A stretch of 64,000 nucleotides of DNA. It comes from Schlesneria sp. DSM 10557 (GTDB taxonomy: Bacteria; Planctomycetota; Planctomycetia; Planctomycetales; Planctomycetaceae). The stretch covers positions 6,099,001 through 6,163,000 of the forward strand of contig NZ_CP124747.1 of the NCBI RefSeq assembly GCF_041860085.1, read 5' to 3'. The notes beneath the pieces are model-generated. The model had not been told where the DNA came from and ran no database searches. It worked only from the letters and a program-made list of their open reading frames with translations. This document shows, piece by piece, positions 39,974 through 48,804 of the stretch (positions are counted from its first letter, which is position 1; every line of letters begins with the position of its first letter). Both the position numbers and the translations under genes were made by a program.

Positions 39974-40405
39974 GTGACTGAAACCGAAACTGTTGAATCG
40001 CCGCAATCGATGGATGCTCACGGAACTTCCGACGCTCCGGGAACCGTGGAGGGTTTCGCAGGGGCCGAGAGGACTGCGTCATCTCAATCGGATCCCACAG
40101 AAGATGCGTCTCAAGCTCAGATGGGAAGCGGAGATCTGGACGCCGAAGAAACCATTGAGATGCTTGGTCGACTTCCACCTGAATTTGGCATGCTGCTGAT
40201 CCTATCAGGTATCGCCGGAGTGATCCTGCCCGGTCCTGTTGGAACGCCCCTGCTTATTGCGGGGGGCGTCACGATGTGGCCGAAAGCTTTTGGGCCCATC
40301 GAGCGATGGTTCAGTCGAAAATTCCCCGCCGTTCATCGAGAAGGCGTTCATCAGATCAGGGAATTCGTCAAGGACTTACAACGCCGATTCCCTGAATCAA
40401 AATGA
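39974..40405 (+). CDS. Small membrane protein, PGPGW-like
   Basis: Starts at GTG, 38 bp after the pseudo-ATPase; 143 residues. The first 70 residues are acidic and low complexity. The rest has one hydrophobic hairpin, FGMLLILSGIAGVILPGPVGTPLLIAGGVTMWP, followed by a basic amphipathic helix (IERWFSRKFPAVHREGVHQI). The LPGPxGTPLL turn and following segment recall PGPGW-type transmembrane proteins and, more distantly, DUF454. Part of the ATPase row; role unknown. Confidence 0.7.
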   Translation: MTETETVESPQSMDAHGTSDAPGTVEGFAGAERTASSQSDPTEDASQAQMGSGDLDAEETIEMLGRLPPEFGMLLILSGIAGVILPGPVGTPLLIAGGVTMWPKAFGPIERWFSRKFPAVHREGVHQIREFVKDLQRRFPESK

Positions 40406-40451
40406 CAGTTCGGCAACCGCCGCGAGAGTGATTCAAGTCGATGTCGCGGCA

Positions 40452-40616
40452 ATGACACCTCTTTTACAGCCCTTTGAAAACAATCCATTCCGGAAAATTA
40501 CCATGTTACGGTTAGCACGACTTGCTGGTGGCTTTGCAGAAACTGTTATGATGGGATTTGCGTTCGCAGTCGGTTGGATTCTGGCCTTGGCGGTCGTCTC
40601 CGGCATGATGGCGTGA
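40452..40616 (+). CDS. Very small hydrophobic protein (54 residues), tentative
   Basis: One helix (ETVMMGFAFAVGWILALAVVSGMMA) after a basic amphipathic start (FRKITMLRLARLAGG). The start is uncertain: ATG at 40452 or 40503, or GTG at 40428; none has a clear SD. It fits the spacing of the row (46 bp after the previous gene), and hydrophobic composition argues it is real, but evidence is thin. Confidence 0.45.
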   Translation: MTPLLQPFENNPFRKITMLRLARLAGGFAETVMMGFAFAVGWILALAVVSGMMA

Positions 40617-40729
40617 TTCGTATCTAACGAACGAATTTCGTAGTTTCAGTCTCGACTGAGTTGGAAGAGACTAGTTTCAATTCAATATCCTCCCCGGAGA
40701 CGGGGGAAAGTGTGTTCAAGGAGTCTGAT

Positions 40730-41041
40730 ATGTCCGAAGCATTGGCGATGACGATCAATGAAGTTCCCACGACAACAACGGGCATCCTGGCAACGACCAG
40801 GCATGCGATGGAAAGTGGGATCGCAGATGCCCGCGCCAGTGTGGAAGAGGCCTGGCCCAAGATTACCGCAGCCGTGGGAAAAGGGACTTATAACTCGGCG
40901 TACTCCGTCGCGTTTGGTGTCGCTTTCCCTGTCCTCCTGCTCGCGAAGGTGATTCCTCAGAACAATTGTATTGTGTGGGGACTGGTCGATGGCGCCAAAG
41001 CGGCCAGTAACTACTGCGATCGCACTTTCGGAAAAAAATGA
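40730..41041 (+). CDS. Small membrane protein with GLVDGA signature (paralogue 2)
   Basis: AAGGAG lies 7 bases before the ATG at 40730, the clearest SD in the region; 103 residues. An N-terminal helix-rich part (ATTRHAMESGIADARASVEEAW) precedes SVAFGVAFPVLLLAKVIP, then QNNCIVWGLVDGA and a short tail ending CDRTFGKK. It is a paralogue of the protein at 33025, sharing GV-FPV, IP-NN and GLVDGA. The conserved NN and GLVDGA suggest a structural or binding loop at the membrane surface. No known family recognised. Confidence 0.75.
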   Translation: MSEALAMTINEVPTTTTGILATTRHAMESGIADARASVEEAWPKITAAVGKGTYNSAYSVAFGVAFPVLLLAKVIPQNNCIVWGLVDGAKAASNYCDRTFGKK

Positions 41042-41148
41042 GTGCGGTATGATTCCGGCTGGTTGAAAACCTCATCTCAACCGACGGCGCTTGAGAACCA
41101 CCGTCAGATCGATCATTAGTCTGCTTTTCGCACGATGTGGAGTTCATT

Positions 41149-41991
41149 ATGGCGATTCAGATTATGGGCAAGTCGCCTCAATTGACTCTGTTCTTTGATC
41201 GATCGACGGCGCGACTTTCGCGGAAAAATATGGAGCTGCTGGGACAGACCCTTTCCGATGTTGAGGGAGTCGAGTCCGTGCAGGTCCGTCGTGTCTGGTA
41301 CGGCTGTCAAAGTCTCACCGTGCAGTTTGATCCGAATGACGAACCCAATTCGATTCTGCGAAAAATGGCCCGGGCTTTGCGTAAAGTTGACGGGAACAGC
41401 TCTGGGAAGGACGACGACGCTTCGGGGCAGAATTCGAACGGATGCCAGTTTCGACTATTGTCATCAGAAGCCGCCCCGGCTGAGTCGGCAGCAACTCAAG
41501 GCTTCCACGGACTGGATGTGGCCTCTTCAGGATACCTTCGCTCGGTCCAGCGGCTTCGAGAATTGAGTTACGCGGTCCTGACATTGGGTTGCTTTGGCAT
41601 GTCCTGGGTGGGACTCGTCGTACCGGGGATCCCCACAGTCCCCTTCGTGCTCCTCACGGCTCACTTCGGCCTTCAGGCTTCACCTCGACTGCGACGTTCT
41701 TTATTGCGAAGTCGTATGTTTGGCCAAATGATGCGCGACTGGCAGGCGCATCGCGCCATCCGGCGCAATGTTCAATTGCAGGCGTACTTCTTTACGACGC
41801 TTATCGTTGTCGCGGGGTTTCTTACGTCTCCCCCGATTCCGATCCTCTATGGGGTGATGCTCGTCGGAAGCTTCTTCGGGTTCTACGCAGTGTCGAAGAT
41901 TCTGGTCCTGGAGCAGGATGGCACGATAAGACGGAACCGGCGCACAACAGCGGTGCAGCTTTCTCTGAGCCCCGCAGTTGGGACCGTGTAA
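41149..41991 (+). CDS. HMA-like domain fused to DUF454 (YbaN-type) membrane domain
   Basis: The ATG at 41149 (GGAG about 6 bases before) is preferred to GTG 41137; 280 residues. Residues about 10-80 form an HMA-like ferredoxin fold (LTLFFDRSTARLSRKNMELLGQ, VEGVESVQVRRVWY, SLTVQFDPND) without CxxC. Residues about 140-260 are DUF454: LGCFGMSWVGLVVPGIPTVP, then LLTAHFGLQASPRLRRSLL, FGQMMRDWQAHRAI, and two C-terminal helices. DUF454 proteins such as E. coli YbaN have no firm function. Last gene of the ATPase row, with a strong terminator 143 bp downstream. Confidence 0.82.
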   Translation: MAIQIMGKSPQLTLFFDRSTARLSRKNMELLGQTLSDVEGVESVQVRRVWYGCQSLTVQFDPNDEPNSILRKMARALRKVDGNSSGKDDDASGQNSNGCQFRLLSSEAAPAESAATQGFHGLDVASSGYLRSVQRLRELSYAVLTLGCFGMSWVGLVVPGIPTVPFVLLTAHFGLQASPRLRRSLLRSRMFGQMMRDWQAHRAIRRNVQLQAYFFTTLIVVAGFLTSPPIPILYGVMLVGSFFGFYAVSKILVLEQDGTIRRNRRTTAVQLSLSPAVGTV

Positions 41992-42133
41992 TCGCGTAGG
42001 TCCCCGAAATTCTGCGAACTCCCCTGGTGACGTCGGTCGATTCGAACGTCAGCCTTTGATGTCTTGCGCATTCATGGAATCGTGATGCCTCGATTGGCCC
42101 TTTCGCGGTTCGTTGACGCTTCAAAGAATGAAT

Positions 42134-42170
42134 CAGGCCGCACGTGGAACTCACGCGCGGCCTGGTTTTT
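42134..42170 (+). terminator. Factor-independent terminator closing the P-type ATPase row
   Basis: CAGGCCGC and GCGGCCTG form an 8-bp GC-rich stem around a 15-base loop, followed by GTTTTT. It reads as a terminator on the plus strand, 143 bp after the DUF454 gene, and lies just beyond the convergent HEAT gene stop (42198). Confidence 0.8.
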
Positions 42171-42197
42171 ATCGACTCAGCAGACTGCCTGCGGCGA

Positions 42198-44060
42198 CTA
42201 CTTCAATTTGGCGATCGCTGCTTCTGCGGCTTTACGAACAGATTCGTCAGAGTCTTTCAAAGCCAACGAAAGAGCGTCCTTGGCCAGGTGTGAACCGTTT
42301 CCGATCTTGCCAAGTGTCTCTGCGACTTCGATGCGAATCTTGGGGTTGGCCGAACCGTGCAATGCTGCTGCGAGCAGCGGAATTGCAACTTCAACCGTCT
42401 TTTCATCAGGAGCGACGTGAACAAGAGCCCAGGCGGCAATTGTTCTCTCGTATGTATCCCGGCTCTTCATCTGTTTTTGCAGGTGCGAGACGGCCGCCGA
42501 TGAACCCTTTCCGATCTTTCCGAGCGTGTAGCAGGCGACGGGTCGCAAAGCGGGGTCAGCGTCCGAGAGGACTTTTACAACGGCTTCAACAGCGGGCTGA
42601 CTGTCAGGACCAATTTCCGCCAGAGCAATCAGGGTTTCTCGGCGCACAGTCGGGTCCTGGTCGGCCAGACGCTTCTGCAATTCAGGTACAGCATTTTTGG
42701 CCTTGGCGCCGAATTGACCAATCGTTTCAACGGCTTCTCGACGGATGTCGGCTCGTTCGTTGCTCAGCGCCGTGACGAGTTTAGGGAGGCCAATTGATTG
42801 GTACTCATCGTTCTTGGGATCGATCTGAAGCAATGCCCAGATGCTGGCGAGCTGCAGGATTTCGTCATCCGAAGTGTTCAGGCTGTTCTTGAGTGAAGGG
42901 ACTGCGTCTTTTGCTTTCAGCTTGCCGAGGGCATAGGCCGCAGCCGGACGGGCTTTGAACTGCTTGTCATCAAGTGACTTGATCAAAGCTGGGGTCGTCG
43001 ACTTTGCGGCATCGCCAATGGCAGCCAGCGCGACAATGGATTCTCGTTGCAGACTGGGGTTCTTGGAACTGATCAGTGCCGCCAGCGGAGCTACTGCCCC
43101 TTTCGCTGCGGGACCAATGCCAGCCAGGATCGTCACGACGGCATGCTGTGTCTTTTCATTCTTCAGAGCTTCGACCAGTGCCGGGACGGCTGCTTCGCCA
43201 AATTGCTGAAGTGCGTGAGCAGCATTGAAACGAACTTGTGCGTCAGTATCCGTCAGAGCGGCAATCACCGTGGGGATCGCTGCTTTCGCAGCCGGGCCAA
43301 TATCCCCAAGCGCGCTGATTGCGTGCCAACGGAGTTTGGATTCTGACGATTTTGCGGCGGAGATGAGGTTATCGACGGCACTGGAGGCGTCGGCACCAAT
43401 TCCGGCAAGGGCGTCACAAGCATGCATGCTGGCCGAGGGATTGGAATTGCTGATGACTTCCTTCGTTGCAGCCACGGCGGGGGCACCAATAAACACAAGG
43501 CCCTGGACCGATTCGTTGGCCACGTCATGGCGGTCACTCTTCAGCCCCGACACAAGGACGGGAATCAGGTCTTTTGCGTGCTCACGCTTCCCTGATTCGA
43601 TCTCAATTTCAGCGATCGCGCGAGCGGCGCTGACGGCCACAAGCAGCTCTTTGTCCTGGAGGACCTTCTTCAGTTGTGGAATCGCCGGTTCCGCGTTGGC
43701 ACCGTACTTGCGAAGTGCGGTCACGGCACTGTGACGCAGCAGCGGGATGGGGTCTGACAGAACTGCGGTCAACGCGGGAACGGCCTGTTCAGGATTTGCT
43801 GCAATGCGACCGAGAGCGTCAATCGCTTCATAGCGAAGACCAGCGTCTTTGTCGTCGAGTGTCTTAATCAGAAACGGGACGGAATCTGCCGCCGCGGGGC
43901 CGATTCCACCCAGAATTTCGGCAGCTTTGGCTTTCTCTTCCAGCGATCCTGATTCCAGTTGCTTGTTCAACACCGTCAGCTCATGATCTTGAGCTATGGC
44001 GAAAGACATCGCGCAACACACTACTACCGTCGCCAGCGTTCCTGTCAGTCGCATTCTCAT
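42198..44060 (-). CDS. Secreted HEAT-repeat protein
   Basis: A 620-residue protein with a signal peptide (about 1-23, cut near AIAQD) and about fifteen tandem HEAT/PBS-lyase-like repeats of roughly 37 residues covering the rest: units such as AVPALTAVLSD, LRHSAVTALRKYG and VRRETLIALAEIG recur. Such alpha-solenoids are protein-binding scaffolds; the periplasmic location and lack of other domains give no specific role. Divergent from the glycine-rich protein gene at 44251. Confidence 0.88.
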   Translation of the reverse strand: MRMRLTGTLATVVVCCAMSFAIAQDHELTVLNKQLESGSLEEKAKAAEILGGIGPAAADSVPFLIKTLDDKDAGLRYEAIDALGRIAANPEQAVPALTAVLSDPIPLLRHSAVTALRKYGANAEPAIPQLKKVLQDKELLVAVSAARAIAEIEIESGKREHAKDLIPVLVSGLKSDRHDVANESVQGLVFIGAPAVAATKEVISNSNPSASMHACDALAGIGADASSAVDNLISAAKSSESKLRWHAISALGDIGPAAKAAIPTVIAALTDTDAQVRFNAAHALQQFGEAAVPALVEALKNEKTQHAVVTILAGIGPAAKGAVAPLAALISSKNPSLQRESIVALAAIGDAAKSTTPALIKSLDDKQFKARPAAAYALGKLKAKDAVPSLKNSLNTSDDEILQLASIWALLQIDPKNDEYQSIGLPKLVTALSNERADIRREAVETIGQFGAKAKNAVPELQKRLADQDPTVRRETLIALAEIGPDSQPAVEAVVKVLSDADPALRPVACYTLGKIGKGSSAAVSHLQKQMKSRDTYERTIAAWALVHVAPDEKTVEVAIPLLAAALHGSANPKIRIEVAETLGKIGNGSHLAKDALSLALKDSDESVRKAAEAAIAKLK

Positions 44061-44250
44061 GCCCTACTACCCTTTGATCGCGAGTTTATGCTTGATGGAG
44101 AGATGTCGTATCCGGTACAACGTTTGGTTGCTCTCATTTGATTCTAACAGCGTCGATACTGCGGTCGCCACTCTGAGTTTTGATTTCGTGAGATGGCACT
44201 CAATCGTTTGATTCAGAATGCGGATAATGACTTCCGCGAAGGGGTTGATG

Positions 44251-44961
44251 ATGAAAACGCCGGTCGTAATTGCGATTCTTGCCTTAGCTGCGGCCCTGCC
44301 TTCAGGCTCTTCGACCTACGCATATGACAACTGGTACGGCGCGGGTGGATTGGGAGGAATGTATGGTGGATACGGCGGGTACGGTGGCTTTGGTTGGGGA
44401 TGGGGCGGTGCCGCTGGCGGCGTAGGCCAGATCTACAGCGGGATGGGAAACCTCGTCCGTGCAGAAGGCCAGCGAAACGTGCTCGACTCCCAGGCCGAAA
44501 TCAATCTCCAGAAGGCCCTTCAGGAGAACGAAAAGGCCAGAACGCTGCATCTGGAAAATCAGCAGAAAATTCATGCTGAGAAGTTACGACGGGAACGGGA
44601 AGCAAAAGCCCGGAACAACGAAGATCGCAGAATGGCGATTGAGTCGCGAGCCCGCCAGCAGCAGTTCCTGGAAGCGCATCGACCGCAGCCACTCCCTAGC
44701 AGCCAGCTCGATCCTGCCAGTGGTACAATTCACTGGCCGACGGCATTGAGAAACAGCATCTTCGATGAGGGGCGTCAATCGATCGAATCAATGCTCGAAA
44801 AATTCACCAAGTATGGTCCTACGAATGATTTGACCATGCAGATTGGTAGCGCTATCAACGAACTGAAGACGAAGCTCCGCGGACAGATCCTCGCAATGTC
44901 CATGCCCGAATACACTGAGTCACGGCAGTTTCTTGATAGCCTCGCTGAATCGGTGCGTTAG
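44251..44961 (+). CDS. Secreted Gly/Tyr-rich protein with coiled coil, unknown
   Basis: AAGGGG 6 bases upstream supports the ATG at 44251 among three clustered ATGs; 236 residues. A signal peptide is followed by a Gly/Tyr/Trp-rich stretch (GGMYGGYGGYGGFGWGWGG), then a charged coiled coil (about 80-145: QKALQENEKARTLHLENQQK, LRREREAKARN) and a C-terminal helical part (GRQSIESMLEKFTKY). No known family. Perhaps a cell-envelope structural protein. Ends with a strong terminator. Confidence 0.75.
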   Translation: MKTPVVIAILALAAALPSGSSTYAYDNWYGAGGLGGMYGGYGGYGGFGWGWGGAAGGVGQIYSGMGNLVRAEGQRNVLDSQAEINLQKALQENEKARTLHLENQQKIHAEKLRREREAKARNNEDRRMAIESRARQQQFLEAHRPQPLPSSQLDPASGTIHWPTALRNSIFDEGRQSIESMLEKFTKYGPTNDLTMQIGSAINELKTKLRGQILAMSMPEYTESRQFLDSLAESVR

Positions 44962-44967
44962 TATCTC

Positions 44968-44990
44968 CTTATCAGACGAACACTGATAAG
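44968..44990. repeat. Inverted repeat just after the Gly-rich protein gene
   Basis: CTTATCA/TGATAAG, 7 bp perfect, with a 9-base loop, 7 bases past the stop. No T-tract; it may add RNA stability upstream of the terminator at 45041. Confidence 0.4.
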
Positions 44991-45040
44991 TCAGTCGAAT
45001 AAGTCATTCGAAAACATCGACAGTGCGATTGGACTTCCTC

Positions 45041-45077
45041 GTCGCTGTTTCCCAGGCGGAAGCAGCGACTTTTTGTT
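45041..45077 (+). terminator. Strong factor-independent terminator
   Basis: GTCGCTGTTTCC pairs with GGAAGCAGCGAC (12 bp with one wobble) around CAGGC, followed by TTTTTG. It ends the Gly-rich protein transcript and sits before the convergent GTPase gene. Confidence 0.82.
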
Positions 45078-45149
45078 TCTGTGGCGGGATCGTGGTGGCG
45101 GATCATGGTAGCCATGTCTGGAATCGGGATGTCGGCCGAGTTCCAGGTT

Positions 45150-46400
45150 TCACCCCTTGCGGTTGCGCCATGACATCATGGCCTGCTGTAACTGTTCGGC
45201 CCAAACTGTGTTCAACTCCTCTGTCGATGGAACGTGTCCGTTCTTCATCTCTCCAAAGTACCAGCAGCACGCCTTTCCCAGCGAAAAGGTGTAAGCAAAT
45301 GCCAGCGCCGCATTCGCCGTTTGTCCGACGAAGGGAATCAGCTTCAGCGGTGCTTTGACCGCAAATCGGACAGCCAGCCTGCCTCCGATGGCGCCGACCA
45401 TCTTTGCCAGTAGTGAGGCATTCATTTTCTGGTCATACAGTTCCGCAAGCAGATAGACCAGGCGCGTCTGTAATGCCATTACAACTGGGATATCAACCCA
45501 GGGTAAAGGAGAGGCCGCAGATGTCGCGGCCAGACTGCTATAGGTCAAGATCGTCGGCATTGCCTGCTTCTCGGTCAGATCCCGCAGCGAATCTCGCACA
45601 ACGTCAAGGTTGATCAGGGCCTGCCGACACGCTTCCGGAAGAAAGTCAATCAGGGCCTCTTCCAACCGCTTCCCTCCGTAGTTCGGTTCCGTATAGCCCT
45701 CTTCGGGGTTGGTCAAATCAATCGGGATGATGCGATCCACAAGTCCCGCGAACCGCTCTTCATGCTCCCGCAGGCTGCGCTGCAGCGCCGGATGTGTGGC
45801 GAGCTGGGATGGAAGCCGATCCTGACCTGATTGATTCGCGGCGGGCGAGATCGAATTGACGACCTGCCCATCCTCTGACACGTGTGATGACGTAGTCACC
45901 TGATCAAACGGATCGGGGACAGGATGTTGCTGAAACGGATACGCTTCGTGCAGGCAAGTGAGTGCAAGGATGATGGGCCGCGTTGGCCGGGCCTCTCGAA
46001 TTTTCCTCAGCGGCGCAACCACATCAGCCAGTGCGTGATCCATGACTCTGGCCACAACAATCACGACGTGAGTCGAGTTGTTGAACGATTCGATATCTTC
46101 ACGCGGATCGTAGCCCGCTTCCCCCAATCCGCGCGTATCCAGAAATCGGACCAGCGTCTCTGACGAGTCAGGAAAGTCATAGCGAAAGGAAGATCGAGTC
46201 TGAGGTTGAAACCCATTGCCAATCTCGGCCTGAGTCGAGCCGGTGATGTACCGAACGATCGACGACTTTCCGCTGCCTGTCTTTCCGAACAACCAAAAGA
46301 CCGGAATGGGAATTTTCTTCAATAACTCTTTCCGACGCTGCTCAAACTGCTCGTCCGTCAACGACCTAAAACCAAGCAAGGACTTGACTCGGTCGAACAT
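45150..46400 (-). CDS. Membrane-associated GTPase with DUF697-like (YcjF) C-terminus
   Basis: A 416-residue protein. G1 is GKTGSGKSS (about residues 39-47) and G3 is DTRG (about 88); the G4 position reads TCLHE, so guanine specificity is uncertain. The C-terminal 130 residues hold hydrophobic helices with the DUF697 pattern (LPWVDIPVVMALQTRLVYLLAELY, KLIPFVGQTANAALAFAYTFSLGKACCWYF). Proteins with this combination are putative membrane-remodelling or stress GTPases. Transcribed alone; 436 bp with a terminator and no gene lie upstream. Confidence 0.85.
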   Translation of the reverse strand: MFDRVKSLLGFRSLTDEQFEQRRKELLKKIPIPVFWLFGKTGSGKSSIVRYITGSTQAEIGNGFQPQTRSSFRYDFPDSSETLVRFLDTRGLGEAGYDPREDIESFNNSTHVVIVVARVMDHALADVVAPLRKIREARPTRPIILALTCLHEAYPFQQHPVPDPFDQVTTSSHVSEDGQVVNSISPAANQSGQDRLPSQLATHPALQRSLREHEERFAGLVDRIIPIDLTNPEEGYTEPNYGGKRLEEALIDFLPEACRQALINLDVVRDSLRDLTEKQAMPTILTYSSLAATSAASPLPWVDIPVVMALQTRLVYLLAELYDQKMNASLLAKMVGAIGGRLAVRFAVKAPLKLIPFVGQTANAALAFAYTFSLGKACCWYFGEMKNGHVPSTEELNTVWAEQLQQAMMSWRNRKG

Positions 46401-46836
46401 GTTGCTGGGCCTTGTAGCGGGAGTTGGGGTGCAATGGTGTCGGGACTGTATTGAATCAGGAATTGATGTGACATGCGAACGTAAATCTCGACGTTTCAGC
46501 AGGATCCCGGACGACAGTCGTCAGCAGATTTCCTGGTCCTATTTGAAGAATTGATTCCCTGGCGGGGCGACGCATTCAAGACGGACGACGACATTCCCAA
46601 CTCCAGGGTAGGCACCGGGAGATCGTCACTTTGGGGGGCGACTCATTTCGGGGGCGAGTCAGAGCCATCGGGCCGCAAGTCTGACCCGGACATTCTTCCT
46701 CATGGATGTGCTGGCCAGACTGTTTGTCCGTTTTCCTCTCATTGAAACGCTTTGTTTTCGAGGGAATGAATGCAGGAAGGGTGCTGGAATCGAGTCCAGC
46801 ACCCTTCTGAATTTGTGTGATAATCAGTTTGACTGA
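46401..46836. other. Intergenic stretch with terminator, no gene
   Basis: About 436 bp between the GTPase start and the end of the thioredoxin-fold gene, both on minus. It holds the hairpin at 46776-46807 and presumably the GTPase promoter. ORFs on the plus strand are short and Ser/Arg-rich and are not supported. Confidence 0.5.
46776..46807 (-). terminator. Hairpin terminator of the thioredoxin-fold gene
   Basis: GAAGGGTGCTGGA and TCCAGCACCCTTC form a perfect 13-bp stem around a 6-base loop, about 30 bp after the stop at 46837. The T-tract is weak, so termination may need Rho or another factor. Confidence 0.7.
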
Positions 46837-48804
46837 CTATTTTGCTTTTTTGCCTTGGGCGACGTTGTCACCGGTCTTCAGCAGATTGGGGAGTTCGGTT
46901 TTGACATCCGTCAGGGTGGCGTTTCGATTGACGACTTTCCCTTCGCGGTCCACCAGAAACATCGTTGGAAGCGAGATAATCCCAAACGATTCAGCAATGG
47001 GACTGTTCAGTCCGCCGGACTGCGTCGTCTGGTTGGGTTGATAGATGTGCTTCCAGTTCATCTTGTGCTTCTGTACGAATGGAAGGGCCGTCGATTTGTC
47101 AAAGTCGAGTGAAACTCCAACGATTTCAAAGCCTTTCGCCTTGTTGTCCTGGTACAGCGCTCTCAGTTGCGGAACATCATCTTCGCAGACTTTGTATTCG
47201 CTCGCCCAGAAGACGACGAGGACGACTTGTCCCTTGAGGCTCTTCACATCAACGACTCCGCCACCCAGACCCGGTCCTGACAGCGCCAGATTCTGGCCAT
47301 TCAGTCTCAGTCGTTTCAGAGCGCCTTGCGCACGCGGGGCCATTGCCGATTTGGGCTTTTCTTTCAGCAGCCTCTGATACCACTCGGTGGCCTCTTTACT
47401 TCGCCCCTGCAATTCTTCGTGTGTGCCGAGCATGACCATTGCATCATCTGCATCGTCGGATGTCGGATACTTGGTAACAAAGCTGTCGAGACCTTCCAGC
47501 CAGGCCTTTTGAACTTCTGCCTGCTTGTCCTTGTCTTCTTCGGCGGCCTGAAGGTTGACGTAGTACTCGGCCTGCAGCAGCCGGTAAGTCGTATACGGGA
47601 GCAGCGGCGAATCGGGAGCAGCCTTCGTCAGATCCGTTTCGATTTCCTTCAGCGCTGCAACGCCCTCAGGAAATGTTCCCATCTGCGAAGCGAGGGCGTA
47701 CCCATCAACTGTCTGCTTCATCAGCAGTGACTTCTCTTCATCAGTCTCCGCAAGTTCGATTGCTTCTTTCAGGAGTGCGGCACGCTTGGTCATCAGGGTC
47801 TTGACCTGCTCGGGTGGCTGACCTTGCTTCATCAAGCTCGTCTCGATCTCCTGAAGTTCTTTCAGGATTTTTTCGACCTTGGGAGACGGGCCTGCGGGGC
47901 CAGGAGTGATCGTGCTCGACGCGACGATCGGCTCCATCAGGATTCCGCCGCTGGTCGTCATGACTTCGCCTTCGATCGGAGTCGGAACCTGTGTCAGCTT
48001 CCAGACGTCGCCGACACGAATCATTTCTCCAATCTGGACCGCGTTAAACTTGGATTGCGTTTCCACAATCGCCATCGCGCTCTCGTACACCAGCAAATCG
48101 CCCTTCGCTTTTTCATCATCCGCAGGAATCAGGCTGGGCATTTGAGCATCGAAACGTGTCCAGCGGCTCTGAGCGGACAGCGTTTTCGTTTTGGCCATGA
48201 CGGCCTTGGCTTTTTTACCGGGGTCCGCAGCGGCTTCGAGCAATCGCGCGGAAATCCGGGAATCCACGCCAAGTGACTTCAGGTCATCCTCATTGATCAT
48301 GATGGACTGAAAGGCGGCTTCGTCCCCTGTGATCAATGCGCGCAGCGCTTCTTTCGATGCTTCGGCTGCGGAAAGGATCTTCCATTCGTCAATTCGACCA
48401 TCTTCGTTGGAGTCGATTCCCCAGCGAGTGCCGCCCAGGTTCAGCCACCGGCACTGATCGACCTTATTGTTATTGTTCGTGTCGATGTCACGATAGACTT
48501 CCACGCCGTGATTGTAGTACCGCCACTGGTCAATCCCGCCGACGCCATCGGTATCGAGAAACTTACGCAGGACCTGCCCGGCGGGGCCGAGCACCACCCA
48601 TCCGTTGATTTTGCCTCGGCGTTCGACTTCCACTTTGCATTTCGCGTAGTCGGCCGGTTTGGGGGTTTCGAATTCAACATCTTTCTGGCGGGGCACGAAG
48701 GCCATCGTATCTGCAACTTTCGGTGGATCGGCTGCCCATGCGGAACTGCCCATCGCTGAACTGGCCACCAGTAGTGCCATTAAACGAAAACTCTGCGAAG
48801 TCAT
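46837..48804 (-). CDS. Secreted TlpA/thioredoxin-fold protein with lost first active-site Cys and EF-hand-like repeats
   Basis: The ATG at 48804 has GGAG about 8 bases before and starts a clean signal peptide (cut near SAWA); the open frame begins 15 codons earlier. 655 residues. After the signal come three Asp-rich loops (DTDGVGGID, DTNNNNKVD, DSNEDGRID) resembling dockerin/EF-hand calcium sites, then an alpha-helical TPR-like middle, and a C-terminal thioredoxin fold (LKGQVVLVVFWASEYKVCEDD, SLPTMFLVDREGKVV). The active site WCxxC reads Tyr-Lys-Val-Cys, so only the second Cys remains and disulfide exchange is doubtful. Probably periplasmic; role unknown. Confidence 0.85.
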   Translation of the reverse strand: MTSQSFRLMALLVASSAMGSSAWAADPPKVADTMAFVPRQKDVEFETPKPADYAKCKVEVERRGKINGWVVLGPAGQVLRKFLDTDGVGGIDQWRYYNHGVEVYRDIDTNNNNKVDQCRWLNLGGTRWGIDSNEDGRIDEWKILSAAEASKEALRALITGDEAAFQSIMINEDDLKSLGVDSRISARLLEAAADPGKKAKAVMAKTKTLSAQSRWTRFDAQMPSLIPADDEKAKGDLLVYESAMAIVETQSKFNAVQIGEMIRVGDVWKLTQVPTPIEGEVMTTSGGILMEPIVASSTITPGPAGPSPKVEKILKELQEIETSLMKQGQPPEQVKTLMTKRAALLKEAIELAETDEEKSLLMKQTVDGYALASQMGTFPEGVAALKEIETDLTKAAPDSPLLPYTTYRLLQAEYYVNLQAAEEDKDKQAEVQKAWLEGLDSFVTKYPTSDDADDAMVMLGTHEELQGRSKEATEWYQRLLKEKPKSAMAPRAQGALKRLRLNGQNLALSGPGLGGGVVDVKSLKGQVVLVVFWASEYKVCEDDVPQLRALYQDNKAKGFEIVGVSLDFDKSTALPFVQKHKMNWKHIYQPNQTTQSGGLNSPIAESFGIISLPTMFLVDREGKVVNRNATLTDVKTELPNLLKTGDNVAQGKKAK

